A DNA stretch of 64,000 nucleotides, taken from Myxococcota bacterium (GTDB taxonomy: Bacteria > Myxococcota_A > UBA796 > UBA9615 > JAKLKC01). The notes beneath the pieces are model-generated. The model was not told the origin of the DNA and did not search any database. It was given only the letters and a program-made list of their open reading frames with translations. The stretch spans positions 1 through 64,000 of the forward strand of contig JAKLKC010000032.1 in NCBI GenBank assembly GCA_023150875.1, read 5' to 3'. Of this stretch, positions 49,518-58,160 are shown piece by piece (position 1 is the stretch's first letter; each line of letters begins with the position of its first letter). Both the position numbers and the translations under genes were made by a program.

Positions 49518-50745
49518 GGCGCCACTCCGGCGCGGCGACCACCAGGCAGGCGTCGTTCCCCCCGAAGGCGAAGGAGTTGGAGATCGCCATCCGGACCCGC
49601 GCGGGGCGGGACTCGTTGGGGACCGGGTCGAGGTCGCAGGCGGGATCCGGCACCCCGAACCCCCCGGTCGGCGGCAGGAACGCGCCCTCCAGGGCGGCGA
49701 CGCAGGCGACCGCCTCGATGGCCCCGGAGGCGCCGAGGGTGTGGCCCACGAGGCTCTTGGTGGAGCTGACCGGGAGCGCCCTCCCGGGGATCCGATCCCC
49801 GAAGACCCGGGTCAGGGCCCGGGCCTCCATGACGTCGTTGGCCGGGGTGGCAGTGCCGTGGGCGTTGACGTAGTCCACGTCCCGGGCCTCGATCCCGGCG
49901 TCGGCGAGGGCCATCTCGATGGCGCGGGCCGCGCCGCTGCCGTCCTCCATGGGGTGGACGATGTGGTGCCCCTCGGCGGAGCAGCCGTGGCCCAGCAGGC
50001 GGGCCAGCACCCGCGCGCCCCGGGCCCGGGCGTGGGCCTCGCTCTCCAGCACCAGGACCGCCGCGCCCTCCCCCAGGACCATCCCCTGGCGCCGCGCGTC
50101 GAAGGGCCGGGGCTGGTCCGGCGCCACCACCCCCAGGGAGTTGAACCCGGCCAGGGTGAGCCGGCACAGGGAGTCCGCGCCGCCGGCGAGCACCACGTCG
50201 CAGGCGCCGGAGCGGATCCAGTCCAGGGCCTGGCCGAGGGCGTTGGCTGAAGACGAGCAGGCGGTGCTGAGGGCCGAGACGGGCCCGTGGGTGGTCAACG
50301 CGGCGGCGAGCTGATCGGCGGTCGACCCTACGGGGATGCGCAGGAACTCGGAGGTCGCCGGCTCGGCCCACCGCACTCCGGTCCCCGCACCCAGGATCGC
50401 CACCTCGGCCTCCGGCATCCCCGCCGTGCTCCCCCCGAGGCAGATCCCCGCCGAGCCGAGGGAGGCGCCATGGAGGGGCAGCCCCGCCTCCGCGAGGGCC
50501 TCCGCCGCCGCGAGCAGGGCCAGGCGGGTCGAGCGGTCGGCGGCGGCCTCCGCCGGACCGAAGGATGCGACCTCCGGGAGCGCCCGGACTTCCGCTCCCC
50601 GGCGCGACCGGTGGCCCCGGGTGTCGAACGACCGGATCTCCGAGATCGCCACCCTCCCCTCCCGCAGCCCGCGGGCGAAGGAGCGGCGGTCGGGGCCGAG
50701 GGCGGTGACGCAGCCGATCCCGGTGATGGCGGCCGAGACGGCCAA
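49510..50745 (-). CDS. FabF-type beta-ketoacyl-ACP synthase (KS-alpha 2)
   Basis: A 411-aa condensing enzyme. The catalytic Cys163 in LSTACSSSANALGQ, the His in VNAHGTATPANDV and the His in KSLVGHTLGASGAIE are all present, as is NSFAFGGNDA near the C-terminus. It should condense malonyl-ACP with an acyl starter. The TTG at 50745 has GAGGAGGAG before it, with one base between it and the stop of the dehydratase gene. It overlaps its degenerate partner, which supports a KS-alpha/KS-beta heterodimer as in type II polyketide, aryl-polyene or ladderane-type systems. Confidence 0.93.
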   Translation of the reverse strand: MAVSAAITGIGCVTALGPDRRSFARGLREGRVAISEIRSFDTRGHRSRRGAEVRALPEVASFGPAEAAADRSTRLALLAAAEALAEAGLPLHGASLGSAGICLGGSTAGMPEAEVAILGAGTGVRWAEPATSEFLRIPVGSTADQLAAALTTHGPVSALSTACSSSANALGQALDWIRSGACDVVLAGGADSLCRLTLAGFNSLGVVAPDQPRPFDARRQGMVLGEGAAVLVLESEAHARARGARVLARLLGHGCSAEGHHIVHPMEDGSGAARAIEMALADAGIEARDVDYVNAHGTATPANDVMEARALTRVFGDRIPGRALPVSSTKSLVGHTLGASGAIEAVACVAALEGAFLPPTGGFGVPDPACDLDPVPNESRPARVRMAISNSFAFGGNDACLVVAAPEWRRG

Positions 50746-50746
50746 G

Positions 50747-51253
50747 CTACTCCTCCTCGCCGGAGTCGAAGTCGTCGCCGTGGTTGTAGGAGCGGGAGTC
50801 CTGGGGCAGGCGGGGCAGCTCCCCCTGGGCGCTCCCCCGGAACACCGTGACCTCCCCGCTGCACATCAGCTCCCGCCCCAGGTGGGCCTCGACCCGGAAG
50901 AGGGCGAGCCCACCGAAGATCTTGCGCCGGAACACCCGCAGCTCGATCTCGTCCCCCTCCCGGGGACGGGACTGGAACACGAAACGCTCGGCGGCCACCA
51001 GGAAGCCCTCCTCGGGGCCGTCCCGTGGGATGGTGATGGCGCTCCAGGTCGCGGTGGCCTGGGTCAGGGCTTCGATCAACGCCAGCTCGGGGAACATGCT
51101 CAAGGCGAACTTCCCGTGGCGGCCGCCGGGGAAGCGCCATAGGAAGCGGCCCCACTCCTCGTTGACCTCGACGGCCTCGTCCACGAAGAGGAAGGGCGTG
51201 GCGTGGGGGATGATCTGACCCGGGACGGGCAGGCTGGGGGGTGAGTCGCTCAC
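50747..51253 (-). CDS. FabZ-like hotdog 3-hydroxyacyl-ACP dehydratase
   Basis: A 168-aa hotdog protein. The N-terminal IIPHATPFLFVDEAVEV is FabZ-like. The active-site pair appears as His46 in GGRHGKFAL and Glu61 in LALIEALTQATA, with one residue more between them than usual. It should remove water from a 3-hydroxyacyl-ACP, giving a trans-2-enoyl product. The GTG at 51253 with AGGAG upstream is preferred; a TTG at 51283 lacks a ribosome-binding site. The C-terminus is acidic. The MITE-like copy 2 and the ACP gene lie upstream on the same strand. Confidence 0.84.
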   Translation of the reverse strand: MSDSPPSLPVPGQIIPHATPFLFVDEAVEVNEEWGRFLWRFPGGRHGKFALSMFPELALIEALTQATATWSAITIPRDGPEEGFLVAAERFVFQSRPREGDEIELRVFRRKIFGGLALFRVEAHLGRELMCSGEVTVFRGSAQGELPRLPQDSRSYNHGDDFDSGEEE

Positions 51254-51385
51254 GGCATCTACACTCCTGCAGGCGAGACCCAAAGGGCCTGCGGGATCCC
51301 GCCCGGTCGCTGCCGGGCGGTGGAGGCGTGGGTCACGGGGGGGAGTCCTTCGGAGCGGACTTCGCCCCGAGGAACTCCTCGCCGG

Positions 51386-51574
51386 CCTCAGACTCGGGTT
51401 TCACATTCCTGGCCTGCTGCGGTCCGTCCTGGCCGGCCGCGGCGGCGTCGCGGTGCCGGATTTCTTGGTCGATGTGGGTCCACCACACCTCCCGCGAAAC
51501 CCGGCCCTGCTCCTTGCCGGGGCTCGGCCCGTCCTGGACCTCGCGACGGCCCGAAAGTGCGAAACACGAGTCAG
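51386..51574 (+). repeat. 189-bp MITE-like element, copy 2
   Basis: Same length and orientation as the element at 7395-7583, with four base differences. It sits inside the type II operon between the ACP gene and the dehydratase gene. Its right end supplies the TGA stop codon of the ACP (51571-51573). The terminal inverted repeats could form a long hairpin in the operon mRNA. Confidence 0.8.
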
Positions 51575-51846
51575 CGCTCCGGCGTGTGGCGGGCGATGAA
51601 GCGGGCGAGGTCGTCCACGGAGCGGAACGCCTCCTTCCCGACGTCGGAGTCGCCGATGGGGATGCCGAAGCGGTCCTCCACGGCCACGGCGAGCTGGAGG
51701 GCGTCCAGGGAGTCGAGCCCCAAGCCCTCCCCTTCGCCGAAGAGGGGCGCCCCGTCCCCGATGGAGGCGGGGTCCACGCCCTCGAGGTTCAGCGCCTCGA
51801 CGAGCATCCGCTTGACTTCGTTCCGCAGGTCTTCGATCCCGGCCAT
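51571..51846 (-). CDS. Acyl carrier protein
   Basis: A 91-aa ACP with the phosphopantetheine attachment site Ser46 in LGLDSLDALQLAV. The helix 1 region (EDLRNEVKRMLVEALN) and the acidic helix 2 fit the family. It differs from housekeeping ACPs in length and in the FGEGEGLGLDSLD loop and so is probably dedicated to the surrounding synthases. Its stop codon lies in the 189-bp repeat, so the original 3' end may have been altered by insertion; the last residues RHTPER are hydrophilic and the fold looks complete. No phosphopantetheinyl transferase is seen nearby. Confidence 0.93.
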   Translation of the reverse strand: MAGIEDLRNEVKRMLVEALNLEGVDPASIGDGAPLFGEGEGLGLDSLDALQLAVAVEDRFGIPIGDSDVGKEAFRSVDDLARFIARHTPER

Positions 51847-51939
51847 CTCCCGGCCTTCCCACGTCGGACGCCCGCCAGCGAGGCCGGGTCGCCCGGATCT
51901 CGACGCCCCGGCCCGGACGGGCGGGGCGATGTTGTCTGC

Positions 51940-52920
51940 CTAGCCCCTCGCCCCTCCCGCCGCACGGCCCACCGGGGCCGACGCGCCAGCGAGCTCCCGA
52001 ACCGCTCCCAGCGTCGCCCGGACCACGTGGGGACCTCCGGCGATCCGTGCGTCCGCCGCCTTCCCCTCCCGGAACGCCTTTCCCCACTCCAGAACCGTGG
52101 ACGCGCCGAACGTCCAGCCGCCGGCATTGGCGCCCGGGGACGTGGGCCGGGCGGGCTCGCCGCCATCGGGGTCGAAGGACAGCTCGATCCCCAGGACGGG
52201 CGCCGAGGGAACGCCCCGCGCCAGGGCCAGGTCCTCGCGCTCCAACACGACGAAGGCCGCGGCCTCGGCAGGGAACGCCCCTCCGTGCCGCCCCCGCCAG
52301 CCCCGGTCATGGAGCTCCTGGGCGACCGACGGGGAGATCGCCTCGTAGCCCCCGGCGAGGACCCGGGGGGCCCTCCCGCTGGCGATGAGGCGCGCCGCCT
52401 CCCGCAGGGCCGCCGCCGAGGACGCGTCTCCCGCGGAGATCGTCAGGTTCGGGCCCCGGGCGCCGTAGGCGACGCTGATCTCCCCCGCCGGCGCCGACGC
52501 CACCGTGTAGCCGAAGAGGAGGGGTGCGGCGAGGCGCGCCCCCCGCTCCCAGAGGTCGGCATGCCACGCCCCGTTGGTGGCGAGGCACCCGAACCGGCTG
52601 CCGACGACGACCCCCGCGGAGGCGAGGTCCCCGGTCCCGAGACCCGCCCCCACGACGGCCTCCCGGGCCGCCAGGAGCGCCATCCGGCAGGCCCGGTCCA
52701 TCCGTCCGAAGCGGTCGGGGGCGTCGGGCCAGACCGAGCGGAACTCCCCATCCCACAGGCCCACGGGCAGCGTCCCGCCGGCGACCGGCAGGCGGACCGG
52801 CCGCGGATCGGCGTGGAGCAGGCGGTCCAGGCCCGCCCCGAAGGCGCCGCAGGCCCCCGCGCCGGTGACGACCACGGCGGGGGCCGTGGGGGCCGCGTGC
52901 TGCGTTCCCAGCCGGATCAA
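51940..52920 (-). CDS. Beta-ketoacyl synthase-like protein, active Cys replaced by Asp (KS-beta 1)
   Basis: A 326-aa ketosynthase-fold protein, clearly shorter than the usual 400. The Cys position reads ISAGDASSAAALREAA, with Asp165 in place of Cys, and the His motifs of the C-terminal half are not recognisable. It cannot act as a normal condensing enzyme and looks like a chain-length-factor or structural partner. The TTG start at 52920 overlaps the TGA of the KS gene upstream (TTGA) with GGAG before it, so it is translationally coupled to that KS. Confidence 0.82.
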   Translation of the reverse strand: MIRLGTQHAAPTAPAVVVTGAGACGAFGAGLDRLLHADPRPVRLPVAGGTLPVGLWDGEFRSVWPDAPDRFGRMDRACRMALLAAREAVVGAGLGTGDLASAGVVVGSRFGCLATNGAWHADLWERGARLAAPLLFGYTVASAPAGEISVAYGARGPNLTISAGDASSAAALREAARLIASGRAPRVLAGGYEAISPSVAQELHDRGWRGRHGGAFPAEAAAFVVLEREDLALARGVPSAPVLGIELSFDPDGGEPARPTSPGANAGGWTFGASTVLEWGKAFREGKAADARIAGGPHVVRATLGAVRELAGASAPVGRAAGGARG

Positions 52921-54131
52921 GGTGCTCCTACCCGGGTCAGCACCAGCGCGGCGTTGTTGCCGGCGAAGGCGGAGTTGGTGGTGGCGAAGACCCGGGGTGA
53001 GGGCCCGCGGCGGGCGTCCCCCAGCACCAGGCCCGCCGGCGCCTCGGCGTCGGGCTCCCCCCGAAGGCGGGCGGCGGGGACCAGCCCCTCGGTCAGGGCC
53101 AGGACCCCCATGACCACCTCCATCGCCCCCGCGGCGCCGAGGGCGTGTCCCAGCGGCTGCTTGATGGCGTTGACGGCGACGGGCTCGGCGCGGCCTCCGA
53201 AGAGGCGGTCGATGGCCTTGGCCTCCATCGCGTCGTTGAACACGGTGCCGGTGGCGTGGGCGTTGACGAGGTCCACATCCCCGGGCCCGATCCCCGCCTG
53301 GGCCATCGCCGCCCGGAGGGCGTCCTCCACGCCTCCCCCGTCCCGCCGGGGTGCGGTGAGGTGATGGGCGTCACCGGCGAGTCCGAAGCCGTCCACCCAC
53401 GCCAGGACCCGGGCGCCCCGCCGGACGATGGCCGGCTCGGGCTCCACCACCAGCATCGCCGCCCCCTCGCCGAGCTGGAGCCCGTCGCGGGTGGCGCCGA
53501 AGGGCTCGATCCCCGAGGGGCTGAGGGCGCGCAGGGCGTCGAACCCGGCGTGGGCGAACCGCGACAGGGCGTCCGCCCCCCCCGCCAGGGCCAGGTCCAC
53601 CTCCCCCTCCGCCACCGCCTCCCGGGCGAGGCCGATGGCCCCGGTGGAGGAGCAGCAGGCCGTGACGACGGTGACCACCGGGCCCCGCGCCCCCAGCCGG
53701 CGGGCGAGGCGCTCGGCGAGGGTGCCGTGGCCGGTGAGGCGGGGATCCGGACCGTCGTCCCGGCCCGCGAGGCGGGCCCCGTGGTAGCGCTCCCACAGCG
53801 CCAGGTCGCCGCCGGAGGTGCCGACCCAGATCCCTACCCGGAGGCCGCGCCTCGCGTCCCCGTCCCCGAGGCCGGCGTGGGCGAGGGCCTGGTCGGCCGC
53901 GTCCCACAGGAAGGCGGACGCCAGCTCCCCGTCCCCCACGCCATGGCGCCGGAGCAGCTCCTCCCTCGCGGGGGCGGGCACCTGCGCGGCCACGGGTACG
54001 CGGATGTCGGCCGTGTCGTAGCGGTCCACCGGGGTGCCCCCGGCGCCGCCTCGGATCAGCCCGACGCGGAAGGCGTCGACGCCGATCCCGGCCGAGCTGA
54101 CCACTCCGAAGCCGGTGATCCCGGCGCGCAT
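52917..54131 (-). CDS. FabF-type beta-ketoacyl-ACP synthase (KS-alpha 1)
   Basis: A 404-aa condensing enzyme and the first gene of the minus-strand type II operon. Catalytic Cys159 in VVTACCSSTGAIGLA, the His in LVNAHATGTVFNDA and the His in QPLGHALGAAGAMEV are present, and NSAFAGNNA closes the domain. The ATG at 54131 has GGAGGAAG directly upstream; the frame reaches 54497 but only in non-coding composition. It is probably paired with the degenerate KS-beta 1 encoded next. The operon continues with ACP, dehydratase, a second KS pair, the SelW-like protein, ModA-like protein and radical SAM enzyme. Confidence 0.93.
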   Translation of the reverse strand: MRAGITGFGVVSSAGIGVDAFRVGLIRGGAGGTPVDRYDTADIRVPVAAQVPAPAREELLRRHGVGDGELASAFLWDAADQALAHAGLGDGDARRGLRVGIWVGTSGGDLALWERYHGARLAGRDDGPDPRLTGHGTLAERLARRLGARGPVVTVVTACCSSTGAIGLAREAVAEGEVDLALAGGADALSRFAHAGFDALRALSPSGIEPFGATRDGLQLGEGAAMLVVEPEPAIVRRGARVLAWVDGFGLAGDAHHLTAPRRDGGGVEDALRAAMAQAGIGPGDVDLVNAHATGTVFNDAMEAKAIDRLFGGRAEPVAVNAIKQPLGHALGAAGAMEVVMGVLALTEGLVPAARLRGEPDAEAPAGLVLGDARRGPSPRVFATTNSAFAGNNAALVLTRVGAP

Positions 54132-54292
54132 CTTCCTCCACGGGGGCCCGGGGGGCGGACCCCGAAAAAAGCGCGCGACGATTACCACGCCCCCGTCTGG
54201 GTCGTCAATTATGCGGGTGACGGCCACGCGGGCGAGGGCGGGGGAGGCCCGAGCCCCGGCCGGAGGAGCGGGGCGGGTCGGCCGCGCGGGCG

Positions 54293-54322
54293 TTGACATC
54301 CCAGGACCGGACCCCCTACCCT
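54293..54322 (+). promoter_or_regulatory. Sigma-70 promoter of lytic transglycosylase
   Basis: TTGACA (54293-54298) and TACCCT (54317-54322) are separated by 18 bp, 71 bp upstream of the ATG at 54394. Confidence 0.62.
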
Positions 54323-54393
54323 GCGGGGCGGGGGGCAGTCCGCTCCGGGCACGGGTGAGGCCGGTCGCCGCTCCTACGCCGGGGACCTCGAGA

Positions 54394-55044
54394 ATGCCGA
54401 CGCCGCGCCCCGCCGTGCCGAAGCTCCTGGCCGCCGCGCCCCTGGCGATGGCCGCGACCCTGCTCGCCCCCGGCTCCGCCCGGGCCGGCGGCAGCATCTA
54501 CCAGGGCTGGGACGAGGCGGGGGTCCTCACGTTCACCGACTCGCCCACCGGACCGGACTTCGAGGTCCTGATCGAGGTCAAGAAGGACCGCCCCAAGGAC
54601 ATGGCGGCCATCAACGCCTCGATCCTGAAGAAGAACATCGACCTCTACGACAACGAGATCGTCGAGGAGTCCCTCCGGGCGGACGTGTCGCCCGAGCTGG
54701 TCAAGGCGATGGTGCTGGTGGAGTCCGGCTTCAACCCCCGGGCGCGCTCCCCCAAGGGGGCGATGGGCCTCATGCAGCTCATGCCGTTCACGGCCCGGGA
54801 GGTCGGCGTGACCGACGCCTACGACCCCCGCCAGTGCATCCGGGGCGGGGTGACCTACCTGCGCAAGATGCTCGACCGGTTCGGCGGCGACACCCGCCTC
54901 GCCGTCGCCGCGTACAACGCCGGGCCAGGCAGGGTCGAGAAGGCCGGGGGGATCCCCGCCATCGCCGAGACCCGCTTCTACGTCGACCGGGTGCTTCGGT
55001 ACTCCCGTTACTTCGCCCACGAGCGCCCCATCGCGTCCCGCTAG
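54394..55044 (+). CDS. Soluble lytic transglycosylase (SLT/MltC-like)
   Basis: A 216-aa exported murein hydrolase. The signal peptide ends at SARA (residue 31). A DUF4124-like N-terminal piece (SIYQGWDEAGVLTFTDSPTG) comes first. The SLT domain then has the catalytic Glu110 in AMVLVESGFNPRARSPKGAMGLMQLMP, GGVTYLRKMLDRFGGD and AVAAYNAGPGRVEKAGGIPA. It cleaves the glycan backbone of peptidoglycan to 1,6-anhydro products in the periplasm. A good promoter lies upstream. The pgsA gene follows after 36 bp on the same strand and is likely co-transcribed. Confidence 0.93.
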   Translation: MPTPRPAVPKLLAAAPLAMAATLLAPGSARAGGSIYQGWDEAGVLTFTDSPTGPDFEVLIEVKKDRPKDMAAINASILKKNIDLYDNEIVEESLRADVSPELVKAMVLVESGFNPRARSPKGAMGLMQLMPFTAREVGVTDAYDPRQCIRGGVTYLRKMLDRFGGDTRLAVAAYNAGPGRVEKAGGIPAIAETRFYVDRVLRYSRYFAHERPIASR

Positions 55045-55080
55045 GGCCGCCCCCCTCTCCCCACTCCACAGGAGAGCCCG

Positions 55081-55653
55081 ATGGCCCGGCCCCTCGCCCG
55101 CAGCCAGCTCTGGAACCTGCCCAACACCATCACCGTCGTCCGGGTAGCGATCATCCCGGTGGTGATGGTGCTCATGCTCTACGGGGACCGGTGGACCTCC
55201 CTGGCCGCCGCCACCCTGTTCATCCTGGCGGCCCTGAGTGACGTCCTCGATGGCTACCTGGCCCGCAGGATGGGCCTGGTGAGCACCTTCGGCGCGTTCC
55301 TCGATCCCCTCGCCGACAAGCTGCTGGTCTCCACGGCGATGGTGATGCTGATCCCCCTGGACCGGATCCCCGCGTGGATGGTGGCCCTCTTCCTGATGCG
55401 CGAGATGACGGTGACCGCGCTGCGCTCCATCGCCGCCAGCGAGGGGCTGATCATCTCCGCCTCGCCGCTGGGCAAGAAGAAGACCGCCTACCAGCTCACC
55501 GCCCTGTCCTTCCTGATCATCCACCACCCGCTGATGGGCTTCGACGTGCACAGCGTGGGGATCGTGCTCCTCTGGTTCGCCCTCTTCTACACGATGCTCT
55601 CGGGCTGGGACTACCTCCGGTCGTTCTTCAAGGAGGTCATCGTCCCGGGCTGA
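55081..55653 (+). CDS. pgsA: CDP-diacylglycerol-glycerol-3-phosphate 3-phosphatidyltransferase
   Basis: A 190-aa integral membrane enzyme that makes phosphatidylglycerol phosphate, the first step to phosphatidylglycerol and cardiolipin. The CDP-alcohol phosphatidyltransferase motif is complete: SDVLDGYLARRMG, then FLDPLADKL, with the four Asp residues at 54, 57, 75 and 79. LPNTITVVRVAIIPVVM at the N-terminus is typical of PgsA. Five to six hydrophobic helices are visible. The ATG has AGGAGAG upstream. Its length is normal. Confidence 0.95.
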   Translation: MARPLARSQLWNLPNTITVVRVAIIPVVMVLMLYGDRWTSLAAATLFILAALSDVLDGYLARRMGLVSTFGAFLDPLADKLLVSTAMVMLIPLDRIPAWMVALFLMREMTVTALRSIAASEGLIISASPLGKKKTAYQLTALSFLIIHHPLMGFDVHSVGIVLLWFALFYTMLSGWDYLRSFFKEVIVPG

Positions 55654-55739
55654 GTCCGCGGGTCCACGGCACCGGGGCGAAGGCCGCCCGTGGTCCCGCC
55701 GGGGGAAAGGCCCGCGGCCCGAGAGAGCGAGGAATTTCC

Positions 55740-55768
55740 TTGTGACTCCCCGCCTTGAGGGGTACGCT
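55740..55768 (+). promoter_or_regulatory. Candidate sigma-70 promoter of FG-GAP protein
   Basis: TTGTGA (55740-55745) and TACGCT (55763-55768) are separated by 17 bp, about 70 bp before the GTG at 55841. Confidence 0.5.
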
Positions 55769-55840
55769 CCCCCCATGGGTCCGTGGCCGCTCCGCCCGTG
55801 CCGGCTCCGGTGGCGTGGTGGGCGGCCCTGAGGAGGCATC

Positions 55841-58138
<2,298 letters not shown>

Positions 58139-58160
58139 GCCCGAGCACCCCGCTCGACGT

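Noticed and set aside
48480-54131. Firm assignment of the synthase cluster to ladderane or aryl-polyene biosynthesis
   Set aside because: Multiple KS genes, dehydratase, ACP and a nearby radical SAM enzyme recall such clusters, but the ketoreductase and other marker genes are absent, so the product is left open.
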